Shown here one piece after another: positions 1 to 10,050 of a stretch of 57,188 nucleotides of DNA (position 1 is its first letter; every line of letters starts with the position of its first letter). The notes beneath the pieces are model-generated. The model ran no database searches. It saw nothing but the letters and a program-made list of their open reading frames with translations, and was not told where the DNA came from. Source of the DNA: Pseudanabaena sp. (GTDB lineage Bacteria; Cyanobacteriota; Cyanobacteriia; Pseudanabaenales; Pseudanabaenaceae); NCBI GenBank assembly GCA_003249035.1, contig QBMK01000025.1, positions 1 through 57,188 on the forward strand. Direction: 5' to 3'. A program made the position numbers and the translations under genes.

Positions 1-69
1 CTAAATTTCTTTGACATTTGGCTTTGCCTAACTCTTCTTCTTTTTTACCTCTTTTTGCGCGTTGCGTAA
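1..69. mobile_element. Possible end of an insertion element interrupting devC
   Basis: No frame here continues the DevC homology that begins at about position 70; the devC frame meets a TAA at 67-69. The junction reads TGCGTAAGTCC, whose reverse complement resembles the GGACTTACGCA termini that I recall from cyanobacterial insertion sequences. The element would lie mostly outside the window. The identification is inference: no transposase or second terminus is visible. Confidence 0.35.
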
Positions 70-951
70 GTCCTATATATTTCCGTTGGAGGTCAATGGC
101 GCAACCCCGAAACTCGCCAAAATCGAGCGATTCTTATTTGGGGAGTCGATGCGGGTAATCCTAGCGTCAAATTACCCGATCCTGCTCGGCAAATCCCGCA
201 GATTCAACAACTCGATCGCGTCCTCTTCGATCGCGCTGGTCGTCCAGAATATGGCGATGTTGCTAATATGTTTATGCAAAAGGGCGAACTGGAAGTCCAG
301 TTAAACAATAAATTAGTGCAGGTAAGTGGATTGTTTGAGGTAGGGTCTTCCTTTACCGCCGATGGCAATATCATTACCAGCGATGCGACTTTTTTGCGTT
401 TATTTCCCGAACGAAGCAGCGATCGCATTGAGATGGGATTGATTCATTTGAAAGAGGGAGCCAATATTCAACAAGTTAAAATAGAACTCGCTAGTCTGCT
501 ATCTGGTGATATGCGCGTTCTGACCATCGAAGAATGGGCAGGTGTCGAAAAAAGTTATTGGGAAACGGGAACTGGTATTGGCTTCATATTTGGATTGGGA
601 GTTGTCATGGGATTTATTGTCGGGATCGTGATTGTCTATCAGATTCTCTATTCCGATGTCTCCGATCACCTTGCGGAATATGCCACCCTCAAGGCAATGG
701 GCTACAGCGATCGCTTTCTCTTGAGCATTCTGTTCCAAGAAGCTATTTTGTTAGCTTGTCTAGGATTTTTGCCTAGTTTCCTGCTTTCAATAGGACTCTA
801 TCAAGTTACCTACGCCGCCACTCTGTTACCAATAAAAATGACGGTAGAACGAGCTGCTTCGGTATTTGTGATGACCGTAGTCATGTGTACTGTTTCGGGT
901 GCGATCGCCATGCGAAAACTCCAAACCGCCGATCCTGCTGATGTTTTCTAA
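70..951 (+). pseudogene. devC: DevC-like ABC exporter permease, 5' end missing
   Basis: The open frame encodes about 293 residues matching the periplasmic and C-terminal parts of DevC, the membrane subunit of DevBCA-type exporters (MacB/FtsX-like fold). Homology starts just after the TAA at 67-69 with LYISVGGQWRNPETRQN, a segment normally about 90 residues into a protein of roughly 385. Three hydrophobic segments remain in the C-terminal half (roughly GFIFGLGVVMGFIVGIVIVY, the LLSILFQEAILLACLGFLPS region and a last helix before ADPADVF). The first in-frame ATG is at 268, so any product would lack TM1 and half the periplasmic domain. A GAP-family gene and devA follow closely on the same strand, showing the original operon. 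Likely inactive unless translation starts inside the insertion. Confidence 0.75.
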
Positions 952-967
952 TCATTTTTTTAACTTT

Positions 968-1642
968 ATGTCAGCCTTACTTCCCTCGCTAATTGCGATC
1001 GCGGCTCTCGATAGCCTTAATCCATCCGCGATCGCAATGCAAGTCTATTTGTTAGGAACGATAAAACCAATTCCGCGATCAATCGCCTATATAACTGGCA
1101 TATTTTTCGCCTATTGGACATCAGGATTATTGGCAGTATTGGGATTAAATAGATTGATTCAGACGGTGTTTGTAAAGTCTGGATTCTCCTTGTCCACGCC
1201 ATTATTTTATGCGATTCAATTTCTGACTGGACTAATTTTATTGATAGTAGGCCTTACTCTCCGAATTTCTCCTCAATCTGAATCAGTAAAAGTACCGAAA
1301 AAATTAAACTTGGCAAAAACTTTCCTATTAGGAATGTCTGTAACGATTTTAGAACTTCCTACTGCTTTACCATATTTTGCAGCGATCGAGCAGCTCGTCC
1401 GCGCTAACCTAGATCTGCTCTCAACTATGAGTATCTTGGCACTGTATAACCTAATTTTTGTCCTGCCACCGAGCGCCCTAGTTGTTATATATATTTTCTT
1501 TCATCGTCAGAGCTTTGCCATGTCTCTAATCCAGCACTTTAACCGCTCCATTGCTATCTACTCTCCTCATATCATCCGTTTTCTGATCTTGGGATTAGGC
1601 ATATTTCTCATCGCCGATAGCCTCTTTTATTACATTGCCTAA
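968..1642 (+). CDS. GAP/Sap-family membrane protein
   Basis: A 224-residue polytopic protein with about six hydrophobic helices. The first helix carries the DSLNPSAIA signature (D-x-x-N-P) of the GAP family (sulfolipid-1-addressing protein, distantly LysE-like), whose members are linked to export of small molecules or glycolipids. I start it at ATG 968, after the devC stop, because that puts the first membrane helix at the N-terminus; an upstream ATG at 899 overlaps devC and adds 23 unconserved residues. It lies 16 bp after devC and 35 bp before devA, so it was probably co-transcribed with them. A link to DevBCA-type lipid export is inference. Confidence 0.75.
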   Translation: MSALLPSLIAIAALDSLNPSAIAMQVYLLGTIKPIPRSIAYITGIFFAYWTSGLLAVLGLNRLIQTVFVKSGFSLSTPLFYAIQFLTGLILLIVGLTLRISPQSESVKVPKKLNLAKTFLLGMSVTILELPTALPYFAAIEQLVRANLDLLSTMSILALYNLIFVLPPSALVVIYIFFHRQSFAMSLIQHFNRSIAIYSPHIIRFLILGLGIFLIADSLFYYIA

Positions 1643-1677
1643 GCCTTTGGAAATCCATCAATTAAACTCCCATCGTC

Positions 1678-2394
1678 ATGAATTCCACTCTTTCCTTTGC
1701 TACGACACCCGTGATTTCTGCCCAAAATCTCAATCATTATTTTGGCGATGGCGACCTACGCAAACAGGCGCTTTTTGATATCAATCTCGATATCCATGCT
1801 GGCGAAATCATCATCATGACCGGGCCATCTGGCTCAGGCAAAACTACACTCCTAACCCTTATGGGTGGCTTGCGATCGTCACAGGAAGGCAGCTTAAAAA
1901 TTCTGGATCGAGAAATTCATGGTGCTGACAAAACCTCGCTGGTGCAAATCCGCCGCAATATCGGCTATATCTTTCAAGCCCATAATCTGATGACCTTCCT
2001 CACCGCTAAACAAAATGTGAGAATGGCGCTCGAACTTCACGATGGTGATGGAACTAGCGATCTCGATGCTTCCGCAACTGCGATGCTGGAAGCGGTTGGA
2101 CTCGGACATCGCCTCGATTATTATCCCGACAGCCTCTCTGGTGGTCAAAAACAACGGGTAGCGATCGCGCGTGCGCTAGTTTCTCAACCCAAAATCGTTC
2201 TAGCCGATGAACCTACGGCTGCCCTAGACAAAAAATCGGGTCGCGAAGTGGTGGAACTCATGCAAACCCTCGCCAAACAAAAAGGCTGCACAATTCTCCT
2301 CATCACCCACGACAATCGCATCCTCGACATCGCCGATCGCATTGTCTATATGGAAGATGGTAAGCTCGTTCCAAATATTGAATCTGGTCATTAG
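1678..2394 (+). CDS. devA: DevA-like ABC transporter ATP-binding protein
   Basis: A 238-residue ATPase of the LolD/MacB/DevA type. It has an intact Walker A (GPSGSGKTT), Q-loop region (FQAHNL), signature (LSGGQKQRVAIARAL), Walker B (IVLADEPTAALD) and H-loop (LLITHD). In DevBCA exporters this subunit powers TolC-dependent export of glycolipids or other substrates. It follows the truncated devC and the GAP-family gene. With devC broken, its membrane partner may come from another locus or the system may be dead; devB is not in view. The family is clear; the substrate cannot be read from sequence. Confidence 0.88.
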   Translation: MNSTLSFATTPVISAQNLNHYFGDGDLRKQALFDINLDIHAGEIIIMTGPSGSGKTTLLTLMGGLRSSQEGSLKILDREIHGADKTSLVQIRRNIGYIFQAHNLMTFLTAKQNVRMALELHDGDGTSDLDASATAMLEAVGLGHRLDYYPDSLSGGQKQRVAIARALVSQPKIVLADEPTAALDKKSGREVVELMQTLAKQKGCTILLITHDNRILDIADRIVYMEDGKLVPNIESGH

Positions 2395-2781
2395 TTGATA
2401 GCGATCGCCTAAAAATCACGACTCACAGTAATAGCGATCGCCTTAACGAACTATTTGCCAAACGATTGATTAAGGATATCGTGCGATTTCTAGGCGATCG
2501 CAAGGCTATAATCTTAATCTAATTAGCATATTTAATTGGTAGTTGAAGGACTCCATTACTATCAATCTTCCAGACTATCAACTTTAAAAAACACAGATTC
2601 AAGAAATCTCCAGACTTAGATACAGAAGAGAACCTTCATTTTGATGCTGGCAAGCATGAAGATATTGGCAGTCATGACGAAGTTTACTGAAATGAGTAAT
2701 TGATGAGTAGCAACCCTTACAATCCATGCTGAAAGATATTAGAATAGATCAGCTATAATTTCGGCTTGGTTAAACACTTTC
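2395..2781. other. Intergenic region upstream of miaB
   Basis: A 387-bp gap with three HIP1 or HIP1-like sites in its first 130 bp and no ORF, RNA gene or strong hairpin that I can support. The only signal is the possible miaB -10 box near its right end. Confidence 0.5.
2754..2759 (+). promoter_or_regulatory. Possible -10 box of miaB
   Basis: A perfect TATAAT lies 22 bp upstream of the miaB ATG. No convincing -35 box sits 17 bp before it, so it is a weak to moderate prediction. It would give a leader of about 15 nt. Confidence 0.4.
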
Positions 2782-4134
2782 ATGACTGCTCAGAAATACC
2801 ACATCATCACCTTCGGCTGCCAAATGAACAAGGCGGATTCTGAGCGCATGGCAGGCGTATTAGAAAACATGGGCTACCAGTCAACCGAAGAAACCGAAGA
2901 AGCCGACTTGATTTTATATAACACTTGCAGCATTCGTGACAATGCCGAGCAAAAAGTTTATTCGTACTTGGGCAGACAAGCCAAGCGTAAACGCGAAAAT
3001 CCAAAACTAACACTGGTCGTCGCAGGATGCGTCGCCCAGCAAGAAGGTGAAGCCCTAATGCGGCGTGTTCCTGAACTCGATCTAGTCATGGGTCCACAGC
3101 ATGTTAATCGTCTTGGCGATCTATTGGGACAAGTATTTAATGGCAACCAAGTTGTCGCCACCGATGAAGCCTACATCGAAGAAGACATCACCACACCACG
3201 TCGTAATAGTGCAGTTTCGGCATGGGTGAATATTATTTATGGCTGCAACGAAAACTGTACTTATTGCATCGTTCCGGCGGTAAGAGGGAGAGAACAATCG
3301 CGATCGCCTGAATCTATCCGTAAGGAAATCGAGAATCTTGCAGCGCAGGGCTACAAAGAAATTACCTTACTCGGTCAAAATATTGATGCATATGGGCGCG
3401 ACCTTCCTGCAGGTGGTATTGGGGCAGGCATCGGCGGCAAAATCACATTTACGGATCTGCTTTACTACGTCCATGATATAGAAGGTATTGATCGCATTCG
3501 TTATGCAACTAGTCATCCTCGCTACTTCAGTCCACGCTTGATCAAAGCTTGTTATGAACTACCAAAGGTTTGCGAACATTTTCATATTCCTTTTCAATCC
3601 GGCGATAACGACATTCTCAAAGCGATGGCGCGGGGCTACACCCATGAGCGTTACCGCCGCATTATTGATGACATTCGCGAGATTATGCCAGATGCAGCGA
3701 TTACTGCCGATGCGATCGTTGCTTTCCCAGGAGAAACTGAGGAGCAATTTGAGCGCACAGTGCAGTTAGTCAATGACATTGGCTTTGACTTAGTAAATAC
3801 GGCGGCTTATTCGCCTCGCCCAGGAACACCTGCAGCGGTTTGGGGAAATCAGTTGAGCGAAGAAATTAAAGGCGATCGCCTTCAGCGTCTCAACCATGCT
3901 GTAAATCAAAATGCTGCCGAGCGATCGAATCGTTACGCAGGAAGAACCGAAGAGATCATGATCGAAGGTACAAATCACAAAAATCCTTTGCAGATTATGG
4001 GGCGCACTCGCACCAATCGGATTGCTTTTACCGAAAACACCACAGGCAAGCCATTAGCTGAGCTAATTGGTCAAACTCTTTCCATAAGAATTACTGAGGT
4101 AAGACCATTTAGTTTGACAGGTGTAATTTGCTAA
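2782..4134 (+). CDS. miaB: tRNA-2-methylthio-N6-dimethylallyladenosine synthase MiaB
   Basis: A 450-residue radical-SAM methylthiotransferase that converts i6A37 to ms2i6A37 in tRNAs reading UNN codons. The N-terminal UPF0004 domain has the three auxiliary-cluster cysteines Cys13 (TFGCQMN), Cys49 (NTCSIRD) and Cys83 (VAGCVAQ). The radical-SAM motif CNENCTYC follows near residue 155, and a TRAM-like RNA-binding domain ends the protein. Length and motif order are normal. A tRNA-Lys(UUU) gene lies immediately downstream; it is not an i6A substrate, so the proximity is probably chance. Confidence 0.96.
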   Translation: MTAQKYHIITFGCQMNKADSERMAGVLENMGYQSTEETEEADLILYNTCSIRDNAEQKVYSYLGRQAKRKRENPKLTLVVAGCVAQQEGEALMRRVPELDLVMGPQHVNRLGDLLGQVFNGNQVVATDEAYIEEDITTPRRNSAVSAWVNIIYGCNENCTYCIVPAVRGREQSRSPESIRKEIENLAAQGYKEITLLGQNIDAYGRDLPAGGIGAGIGGKITFTDLLYYVHDIEGIDRIRYATSHPRYFSPRLIKACYELPKVCEHFHIPFQSGDNDILKAMARGYTHERYRRIIDDIREIMPDAAITADAIVAFPGETEEQFERTVQLVNDIGFDLVNTAAYSPRPGTPAAVWGNQLSEEIKGDRLQRLNHAVNQNAAERSNRYAGRTEEIMIEGTNHKNPLQIMGRTRTNRIAFTENTTGKPLAELIGQTLSIRITEVRPFSLTGVIC

Positions 4135-4210
4135 ATGCATGCTAAACTAGCCAAGCGCGTAAACGAAAAGTTTGCATTTTGCAAATAAAAGTTCACATTC
4201 TGCAACAAAA

Positions 4211-4282
<72 letters not shown>

Positions 4283-4293
4283 TAAAATACTTC

Positions 4294-4326
4294 AGAAAAG
4301 ATAGCACTGATGCTATCTTTTCTTTT
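4294..4326 (+). terminator. Intrinsic terminator after tRNA-Lys
   Basis: A 13-bp perfect stem (AGAAAAGATAGCA with TGCTATCTTTTCT) around a CTGA loop, followed by a T-rich run. It starts 11 bp after the tRNA. Confidence 0.8.
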
Positions 4327-4406
4327 TAGCTTTAAAAGATAGCGTTCAAGCTTCGAGCTGCCTCTACTTTTGGTATTATACGTCTGGTAATAATGTGGTG
4401 GAGTTC

Positions 4407-5567
4407 ATGCATATTGCATGGTTAGGTAAGAAAACGCCTGCTTGTGGCAACGTGACCTATAGTCGCGAGATTACAAATGCGTTACTCGATCGCGGACATC
4501 GTGTCAGCTTTATGCACTTTGCCCCTGAGCATGATGCAGACCATGAAGAGTTAGAACAACATGCTCAAGAGACTCAAGATGTCGCTTTACCATTTCTCTA
4601 CAAATCCACCATTTATACAGTTCCTTCTCTAAGGGCGAATAAAATTCTTGTTGATTCTTTGCGATCGCTAAAGCCCGATCTTATTCATGCATCCCTTGCC
4701 ATATCCCCTCTCGATTTTCGATTGCCAGAAATTTGTGCAGAACTCGATTTGCCCCTTGTAGCCACATTTCACCAACCCTTTGATCTCAAGCGGCGTAATA
4801 TTGCTTCTAGTACACAACAACTCACATATCAAATCTATGCGCCATCCCTAGCGGATTACAATCAAGTTATTATTTTCTCCAATATTCAGAAAGAACTTCT
4901 CAATAAATTAGGAGTTCCCAACACTAGAATTGCCGTTATTCCTAATGGAGTTGATAGCGATCGCTATTCTCCAGGAGATTCAAATATTAAGGCTGAATTG
5001 AATGCTGACATGCTTTTTCTCTATCAAGGACGACTAGCGGCAGAGAAAAATGTTGAAGCTTTGATCAAGGCATGGCGCAAATGCCGAATGCCGAAAGGAT
5101 GTAAACTTGCGATCGTGGGGACGGGTCCCTTATTGGCAGGCTTAAAGACTTTTTATGGTAACGATCCCAGCATTATTTGGATGGGATACATTGCTGATGA
5201 GCAAAGGCGGATTGAGATTTTACGTGGCACTGATGTGTTTATCTTACCTTCACTAGTGGAAGGCTTATCGCTATCATTATTGGAAGCAATGTCCTGTGGT
5301 GTTGCCTGCATTGCAACTGATGTAGGCGCTGATGGCGAAGTAATAGAGAATGGTGCAGGAATTGTTCTTGATTCACATAAGGTTACATCTCAACTTTGCA
5401 CACTTTTACCTCTATTTGTCGATCATCCAGAGATGGCGAAGATTATCGGAATCAAGGCAAGACAGAGGGTTTTAGATCGTTATACGCTGGTGAAAAATAT
5501 TGATCGTTTAGAAGTCCTATATGAACAGACCATGAGTCAGCAATGGGTTCGAGTTAGTGCGTTCTAG
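4407..5567 (+). CDS. Glycosyltransferase, GT4-like family
   Basis: A 386-residue GT-B glycosyltransferase. The N-terminal half starts MHIAWLGKKTPACGNVTYSRE, a start I recognise from cyanobacterial homologues. The C-terminal half has the nucleotide-sugar-binding features of GT4 enzymes: YQGRLAAEKNVEAL, a VGTGPL turn, and the E-x7-E region FILPSLVEGLSLSLLEAM. I chose ATG 4407 over GTG 4395 or 4398 because GGTGGAG sits a few bases upstream and homologues begin here. The acceptor and sugar are unknown; a role in cell-surface polysaccharide or glycolipid is the usual inference. It appears monocistronic. Confidence 0.85.
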   Translation: MHIAWLGKKTPACGNVTYSREITNALLDRGHRVSFMHFAPEHDADHEELEQHAQETQDVALPFLYKSTIYTVPSLRANKILVDSLRSLKPDLIHASLAISPLDFRLPEICAELDLPLVATFHQPFDLKRRNIASSTQQLTYQIYAPSLADYNQVIIFSNIQKELLNKLGVPNTRIAVIPNGVDSDRYSPGDSNIKAELNADMLFLYQGRLAAEKNVEALIKAWRKCRMPKGCKLAIVGTGPLLAGLKTFYGNDPSIIWMGYIADEQRRIEILRGTDVFILPSLVEGLSLSLLEAMSCGVACIATDVGADGEVIENGAGIVLDSHKVTSQLCTLLPLFVDHPEMAKIIGIKARQRVLDRYTLVKNIDRLEVLYEQTMSQQWVRVSAF

Positions 5568-5634
5568 CTCAACGCTACAAAGAATATGCAAAACCAAAAA
5601 GATATAGATACAGCCACTTGTCCTTGGACAAATC

Positions 5635-5689
5635 AAAACCCAAGAATTGATTGATGGCGTGGATCGCCGTTAATCAATTCTTGGGTTTT
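5635..5689. terminator. Long hairpin after the glycosyltransferase gene
   Basis: An 18-bp perfect outer stem (AAAACCCAAGAATTGATT and its complement) continues through wobble pairs into a GGCG/CGCC inner stem with loop TGGAT. A-rich and T-rich ends let it terminate transcription from either side; pepA converges on it. It shares the CCCAAGAAT...ATTCTTGGG outer arm with the hairpin at 40974-41030. Confidence 0.7.
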
Positions 5690-5745
5690 ATGTCTTAAGC
5701 AAAACTTTCATTGCTATATACAATCTCATTCAAGCTAATAAGACC

Positions 5746-5835
5746 AATTCACAAAAGTGTGACGACACTTTTGTGAATTAAAAAGCAAGCCTAGCAAGGG
5801 TTTTAAACGCACAAAATGGCTACGCCATTTTGTGC
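5746..5835. repeat. Two-hairpin dispersed repeat, copy A
   Basis: A 15-bp hairpin (AATTCACAAAAGTGT arm, loop GACG) is followed by a spacer AAAAAGCAAGCC...AAGGGTTTTAAA and a 12-bp hairpin (GCACAAAATGGC arm, loop TAC). The spacer and second hairpin recur at 11230-11298, and the start of the first arm recurs at 11097. It encodes nothing visible. Together with the hairpin at 5635 it fills the 353-bp gap between the convergent glycosyltransferase and pepA genes. Confidence 0.65.
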
Positions 5836-5920
5836 ATTGGGATAAACTATTCCTTGATGAGAAGGAAATATCTTCAATATATGAGAACTAAAAAGAAAAG
5901 TGCACATTATGTCCCTTTCT

Positions 5921-7450
5921 TTAATTAAGAATCAAATTAACTAAAGTTCTCACTGCGAAACCAGTGCCGCCAGCATTGTTATAACCTGACTCACGCTCAG
6001 TCCAAACTGCGCCAGCCACATCAAGGTGCGCCCAAGCCGAAGTTTTTTCCACAAATTGTTTCAGGAATAAAGCAGCCGTAATCGCACCACCGGCGCGAGA
6101 ACCTGTGTTTTTGAAATCAGCTACGACGGACTTCAATTGATCGAAATAGGGATCTTCGAGGGGCATCCGCCAGAGTTTCTCGCCTGCGGCTTTAGCGGCT
6201 TTAGCGATCGCATCGGCAAAATCATCATCAATCGACCACATCCCTGCAATATCTTCACCTAATGCGACCACACAAGCGCCAGTAAGCGTTGCAAGATCGA
6301 CGACCGCATCTACACCCAATTTGTCGGCATAGACTAGTGCATCAGCAAGTGTAAGACGACCTTCAGCATCAGTATTATTAACCTCAATGGTTTTGCCATT
6401 AGAAGCGGTGAGGATATCTCCTGGTCTCATCGCACTACCATTAACCATGTTTTCGCAAGCCGCGATGATAAAGTGCAATTCGACGTTGGTTGGTTGCAGC
6501 TTTGCGATCGCCTTAGCTGCACCAAGTGCCGCCGCTGCGCCACCCATATCGGTTTTCATCAGTTCGATGCTGCTGCCCACACCAGTTTTTAAATTCAAGC
6601 CCCCAGAATCAAAGGTTAAGCCTTTGCCAACGATCGCTAATTTCCGCTGCGGAGTGCCATTGCTATAAATTAGGTGAATGAACTTTGGGGGAATATCTGA
6701 AGCTCTCGCTACACCTAGAAATGCGCCCATCTTTAAAGCTTCGCAATCGGCTTGCTCAAGAATTTTGGCAGTGAAATAATCGGACTCGGCAGCGATCGCT
6801 ATAGCAGTATCCGCAAGAGTAATCGGCGTCACAATATTCGCAGGTGCAGAGACTAACTCTCTTGCCAAAATTACACCATCGACAATTTGCTGTGCCTTAG
6901 CGATCGCCGGATTGGCTAAGTCTGGATCAGTTTCTAAAATCTCGATTTGATCTAGAAACTGGGAGTTAGCATTTTGGGATTTAAAACGTTTGTCTTGATG
7001 GGCTGCGAGTAAAGCGCCTTCTGAGATCGCTTGGGCTGTCAAACTCACATCTTGGTTATAAGCAGGAAAAGACAGAGCCAGCTTTTTCACCTTCTCTTTA
7101 TTTGCCCATTTCACTGCCAATGCAGCAGCTTTGCGCCAGATATCAGCATTAGCTTTAGCAGGATCGCCCAATCCGATCAAAATCACCTTACGGATAGCAT
7201 AATCAATACCGACACGCCCACTAACTGATGCACCCATTTCCCCCGAAAATTCTGATTCAGTAATCAAATCAGTCAAAGTGCAAGCCAAAATCTGAACATC
7301 TAAATTTTTCAGTGATTCAGATAGTTCTAGTGCTTTCTTTGCTGGATTTTCTAATTGCTCATTACTAGATTTAGGGCTAGCAAAAACAGCGATCGCAAGG
7401 GCATCACCATGCCAACCCTGTGGAGCCGTTACTGATGTAAGAATATTCAT
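5921..7450 (-). CDS. pepA: Leucyl aminopeptidase (M17 family)
   Basis: A 509-residue cytosolic M17 aminopeptidase that removes N-terminal residues from peptides. The C-terminal catalytic domain has the family signature NTDAEGRL near residue 358, the preceding metal and active-site segments ([15 protein letters not shown] and [10 protein letters not shown]), and a typical C-terminus. The less conserved N-terminal domain covers about residues 1-170. Length is normal or slightly long. It stands alone between a repeat-filled gap and the divergent TolC-like gene. Confidence 0.95.
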   Translation of the reverse strand: MNILTSVTAPQGWHGDALAIAVFASPKSSNEQLENPAKKALELSESLKNLDVQILACTLTDLITESEFSGEMGASVSGRVGIDYAIRKVILIGLGDPAKANADIWRKAAALAVKWANKEKVKKLALSFPAYNQDVSLTAQAISEGALLAAHQDKRFKSQNANSQFLDQIEILETDPDLANPAIAKAQQIVDGVILARELVSAPANIVTPITLADTAIAIAAESDYFTAKILEQADCEALKMGAFLGVARASDIPPKFIHLIYSNGTPQRKLAIVGKGLTFDSGGLNLKTGVGSSIELMKTDMGGAAAALGAAKAIAKLQPTNVELHFIIAACENMVNGSAMRPGDILTASNGKTIEVNNTDAEGRLTLADALVYADKLGVDAVVDLATLTGACVVALGEDIAGMWSIDDDFADAIAKAAKAAGEKLWRMPLEDPYFDQLKSVVADFKNTGSRAGGAITAALFLKQFVEKTSAWAHLDVAGAVWTERESGYNNAGGTGFAVRTLVNLILN

Positions 7451-7722
7451 TTATGGATACAGTCTGTAAATTTTGTCACGACGTTACACTTAAATATTAA
7501 AGCTTAGAAAGCAGCAGCAGGGGCAATTGCTATTTTTCTATAGACAATCAGCAGCATTGCTTCTAAAATCCTAAACTTGTACTACAATCTGCATGATAAA
7601 CATCCTGCTATTCACATCTTTAGCCTGATAGCATGATGATTGTGATACGACAGCTATCAGAAGATGCTTTAGCATATTAGCTACTATTTACTATTTAAAT
7701 GTGAGGAGTGACGGACTTAGTT

Positions 7723-9405
7723 ATGCGAATTTCTTCCAGTTGGTTGACGCTTGGTGCGAGTTTGTCGCTTCTGATTCCAGCTTGGACTGCCAATGCTCAG
7801 GAATTTACCTTGCCTCTAAAACCTTATACAGATTTCGTTCTAGAGCCTGACGCGACAATCAAAATCACTTCATTTATCCCCACATCGGTAAATACGCCTA
7901 AAAAGTCAGAGATCCTTAAACCCAAGGCTGAATTAGTAAGTAATCATCAACCCATCCTTCAAGACATTCAAGTAATGATCGCAGCTTTGCCAAAAGCTGA
8001 TCTTTCTGACACATCAAAATTAGCTGCTTCAGAGTCAACTATCACTCAAGATAGTCAGCGATCGCAACCAGAAAAAGTCAGTTCCTCTACTGAACCAGCT
8101 AGAGTTCTTCCTAGCGCTGCTGCATCTAACTCAGGGCAGCTTGATCCCGCACAGACGCTAGTTGTACCAACTACACCTAGCCAAGTTAGATTGGATATCA
8201 CTAAGCCAGTCACCTTGTCAGAAATCCTTGACTTAATTGAAAAAACAAACTCTGATGCAATTCGCGCCAGAATTGCGATCGATCGCGCTCGTGCTGTCTT
8301 ACAAGAAGCCGAAGCAGCAAGAGCACCAACGCTTGATGGATCATTGCAATATAGTTACAATGGTTCTGTCCGGCTTAACAATAACCAACCAAGTACTAAT
8401 CCACTCAGTGCCAGTTTAGAAGCCAATTACAACATCTATGACTCAGGACTGAAGGAAGCATCAATTCGCGTAGCTGAAAATAACTTACGTATCGCTGAAG
8501 CCGATATGAGTCGGATCAGACAAAATATCCGATTGGGTATCGTCACAGCTTATTACAAATTACAAAGTGCTGATGAAAACGTTCGTATTCAACGCAAAGC
8601 TGTTGAAAATGCTGAAAGAAGCTTAAAAGACACAAAGGCTAGAGAAAGAGCGGGTGTTGGCACGAAGTTTGACGTATTGCAATCTGATGTCCAGCTTGCT
8701 AATTCTAAGCAAGATTTACTCAATGCTGAGGCGGCTCAATTGGTTGCAAGACGTGAGTTATCGCGTCAGCTAAATTATCCCGCTACGGTCGAGATTACGG
8801 CAGCTGATAAAATCGAGCCTGTACCCGAGTGGAAATTACCAATCGAAGAAACCATTTTGCTAGCATTGCGGAATCGTGCCGATCTAGACATTCGTAAATT
8901 GGAGCGGGAAGTTGCTCGAGATCGTGCTAGTACTTCTCTAGCTAGAGTAGGTCCTCGAGTTAATTTATTTGTCAACCTGAATCCTTCCAATGAATTTATC
9001 AGTGGGAGTAATTTCGGTGTTGGTTATCAAGTTGGGGCAAGATTAGATTGGAATCTCTATGATGGCGGTAGAGCCAATGCTCAAGTCGATCAATCTAAGG
9101 CGGATCAAGCAATTGCCGAAACCCGGTTTGAACAAGATGCTCGTCAAGCTCGTTTTGATGTGGAAGATTCATATATCAATCAGAGATCTCGCCTCCAACA
9201 AATCGACACGGCAACTAAAGCCGTTCAGCAGGCAGCTGAAGCCCTGCGTCTAGCCCGTTTGCGCCTTGATGCAGGAGTTGGCACGCAACTTGAGGTTATT
9301 ACGGCTGAGTCAGATTTAACCCGTGCTGATGTCAACCGAGTGCAAGCAATCATCGGTTATAACCAGTCCCGCGCTAATCTTGAGCGAGCTGTAAGTGGTT
9401 TGTAA
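7723..9405 (+). CDS. TolC-like outer membrane efflux protein
   Basis: A 560-residue exported protein. It has a signal peptide (MRISSS then a hydrophobic core to about ANA-QEF), a low-complexity linker of some 130 residues rich in Ser, Pro and Ala, and two OEP repeats (roughly residues 165-355 and 375-555) with the long amphipathic helices of TolC barrels. Such proteins form the outer-membrane duct for RND and DevBCA-type exporters. I prefer ATG 7723 to GTG 7708 because GAGGAG at 7703-7708 runs into the GTG; the spacing to 7723 is rather long, so the start is uncertain. A long hairpin follows the stop directly. Confidence 0.88.
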   Translation: MRISSSWLTLGASLSLLIPAWTANAQEFTLPLKPYTDFVLEPDATIKITSFIPTSVNTPKKSEILKPKAELVSNHQPILQDIQVMIAALPKADLSDTSKLAASESTITQDSQRSQPEKVSSSTEPARVLPSAAASNSGQLDPAQTLVVPTTPSQVRLDITKPVTLSEILDLIEKTNSDAIRARIAIDRARAVLQEAEAARAPTLDGSLQYSYNGSVRLNNNQPSTNPLSASLEANYNIYDSGLKEASIRVAENNLRIAEADMSRIRQNIRLGIVTAYYKLQSADENVRIQRKAVENAERSLKDTKARERAGVGTKFDVLQSDVQLANSKQDLLNAEAAQLVARRELSRQLNYPATVEITAADKIEPVPEWKLPIEETILLALRNRADLDIRKLEREVARDRASTSLARVGPRVNLFVNLNPSNEFISGSNFGVGYQVGARLDWNLYDGGRANAQVDQSKADQAIAETRFEQDARQARFDVEDSYINQRSRLQQIDTATKAVQQAAEALRLARLRLDAGVGTQLEVITAESDLTRADVNRVQAIIGYNQSRANLERAVSGL

Positions 9406-9462
9406 ATAGCAAGATCAAAATAGAGGGGGTGCTTAGCGCCCCCTCTATTTTGATCTTGCTAT
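9406..9462. terminator. Long perfect hairpin after the TolC-like gene
   Basis: Starting at the base after the stop codon, a 24-bp perfect stem runs 9406-9429 against 9439-9462. A GGGGG/CCCCC core at its top continues through three inner pairs to a TTA loop. Confidence 0.85.
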
Positions 9463-9495
9463 ATTAGGCTAAAAAACAAAAACTAGAGATTAATT

Positions 9496-9813
9496 ATGGT
9501 GACCGCAACAGACGGGCTTATTTATGCGTCTTGTCTCTTCGTTATCGTGTGGGTTATCCTTAGTCTTCAATCAAGTATTAGACGGCTTGAGCAAAAGATA
9601 AAGCGCATCGATCTTTCTCTAAGCCTGCTATTAAATCGGATGGAGATTGAAATTCCATCTCAACTCTCTGATCAAGTCAAACAGATTGCACTTGATCCCT
9701 ATCGCAAGCTAGAAGCTATCAAGCTCTATCGAGGAGAAACAGGAGCGAGTCTTGTAGAAGCAAAAGAAGCAATAGAAGAGTTTATAGAGCAGAATCAAGA
9801 AAAGTGGAGATAA
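9496..9813 (+). CDS. Small membrane-anchored protein with an L7/L12 C-terminal-like motif
   Basis: A 105-residue protein with one N-terminal hydrophobic segment (about residues 8-25), then a coiled-coil-like stretch (LQSSIRRLEQKIKRIDLSLS). The C-terminus (KLEAIKLYRGETGASLVEAK) resembles the ribosomal L7/L12 C-terminal fold seen in several small bacterial proteins. The usual picture is a membrane-bound protein with a cytoplasmic interaction domain. Function is unknown. It sits between two long hairpins and so is probably its own transcription unit or a read-through product of the TolC-like gene. Confidence 0.7.
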   Translation: MVTATDGLIYASCLFVIVWVILSLQSSIRRLEQKIKRIDLSLSLLLNRMEIEIPSQLSDQVKQIALDPYRKLEAIKLYRGETGASLVEAKEAIEEFIEQNQEKWR

Positions 9814-9850
9814 AAGAATATATAGCCTTTTCATAGCTGCAAAAATAAAA

Positions 9851-9897
9851 CCGATTCATAGAGTTGCGGCACCTCGTGCCGCAACTCTATGAATCGG
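9851..9897. terminator. Long perfect hairpin after the L7/L12-like gene
   Basis: A 22-bp perfect stem (9851-9872 with 9876-9897), loop CTC, flanked by A-rich and T-rich ends. Confidence 0.85.
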
Positions 9898-10050
9898 CTT
9901 TGAACGGCTATATGTCGCGATCTTTTTTAAGTGTGTTAAAAAACTCTATGAGTTTGGGTAACATCCTGCTTGTTACAAACAAAGCAACCACATACTCAAA
10001 AAGTTGCTAAATGACGATGGACCTAGTTAGGGTCAAGATGAGGATAAATC

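Noticed and set aside
534-776. An 80-codon ORF within devC in another frame
   Set aside because: It is a frame shadow of devC, whose own frame carries the homology.
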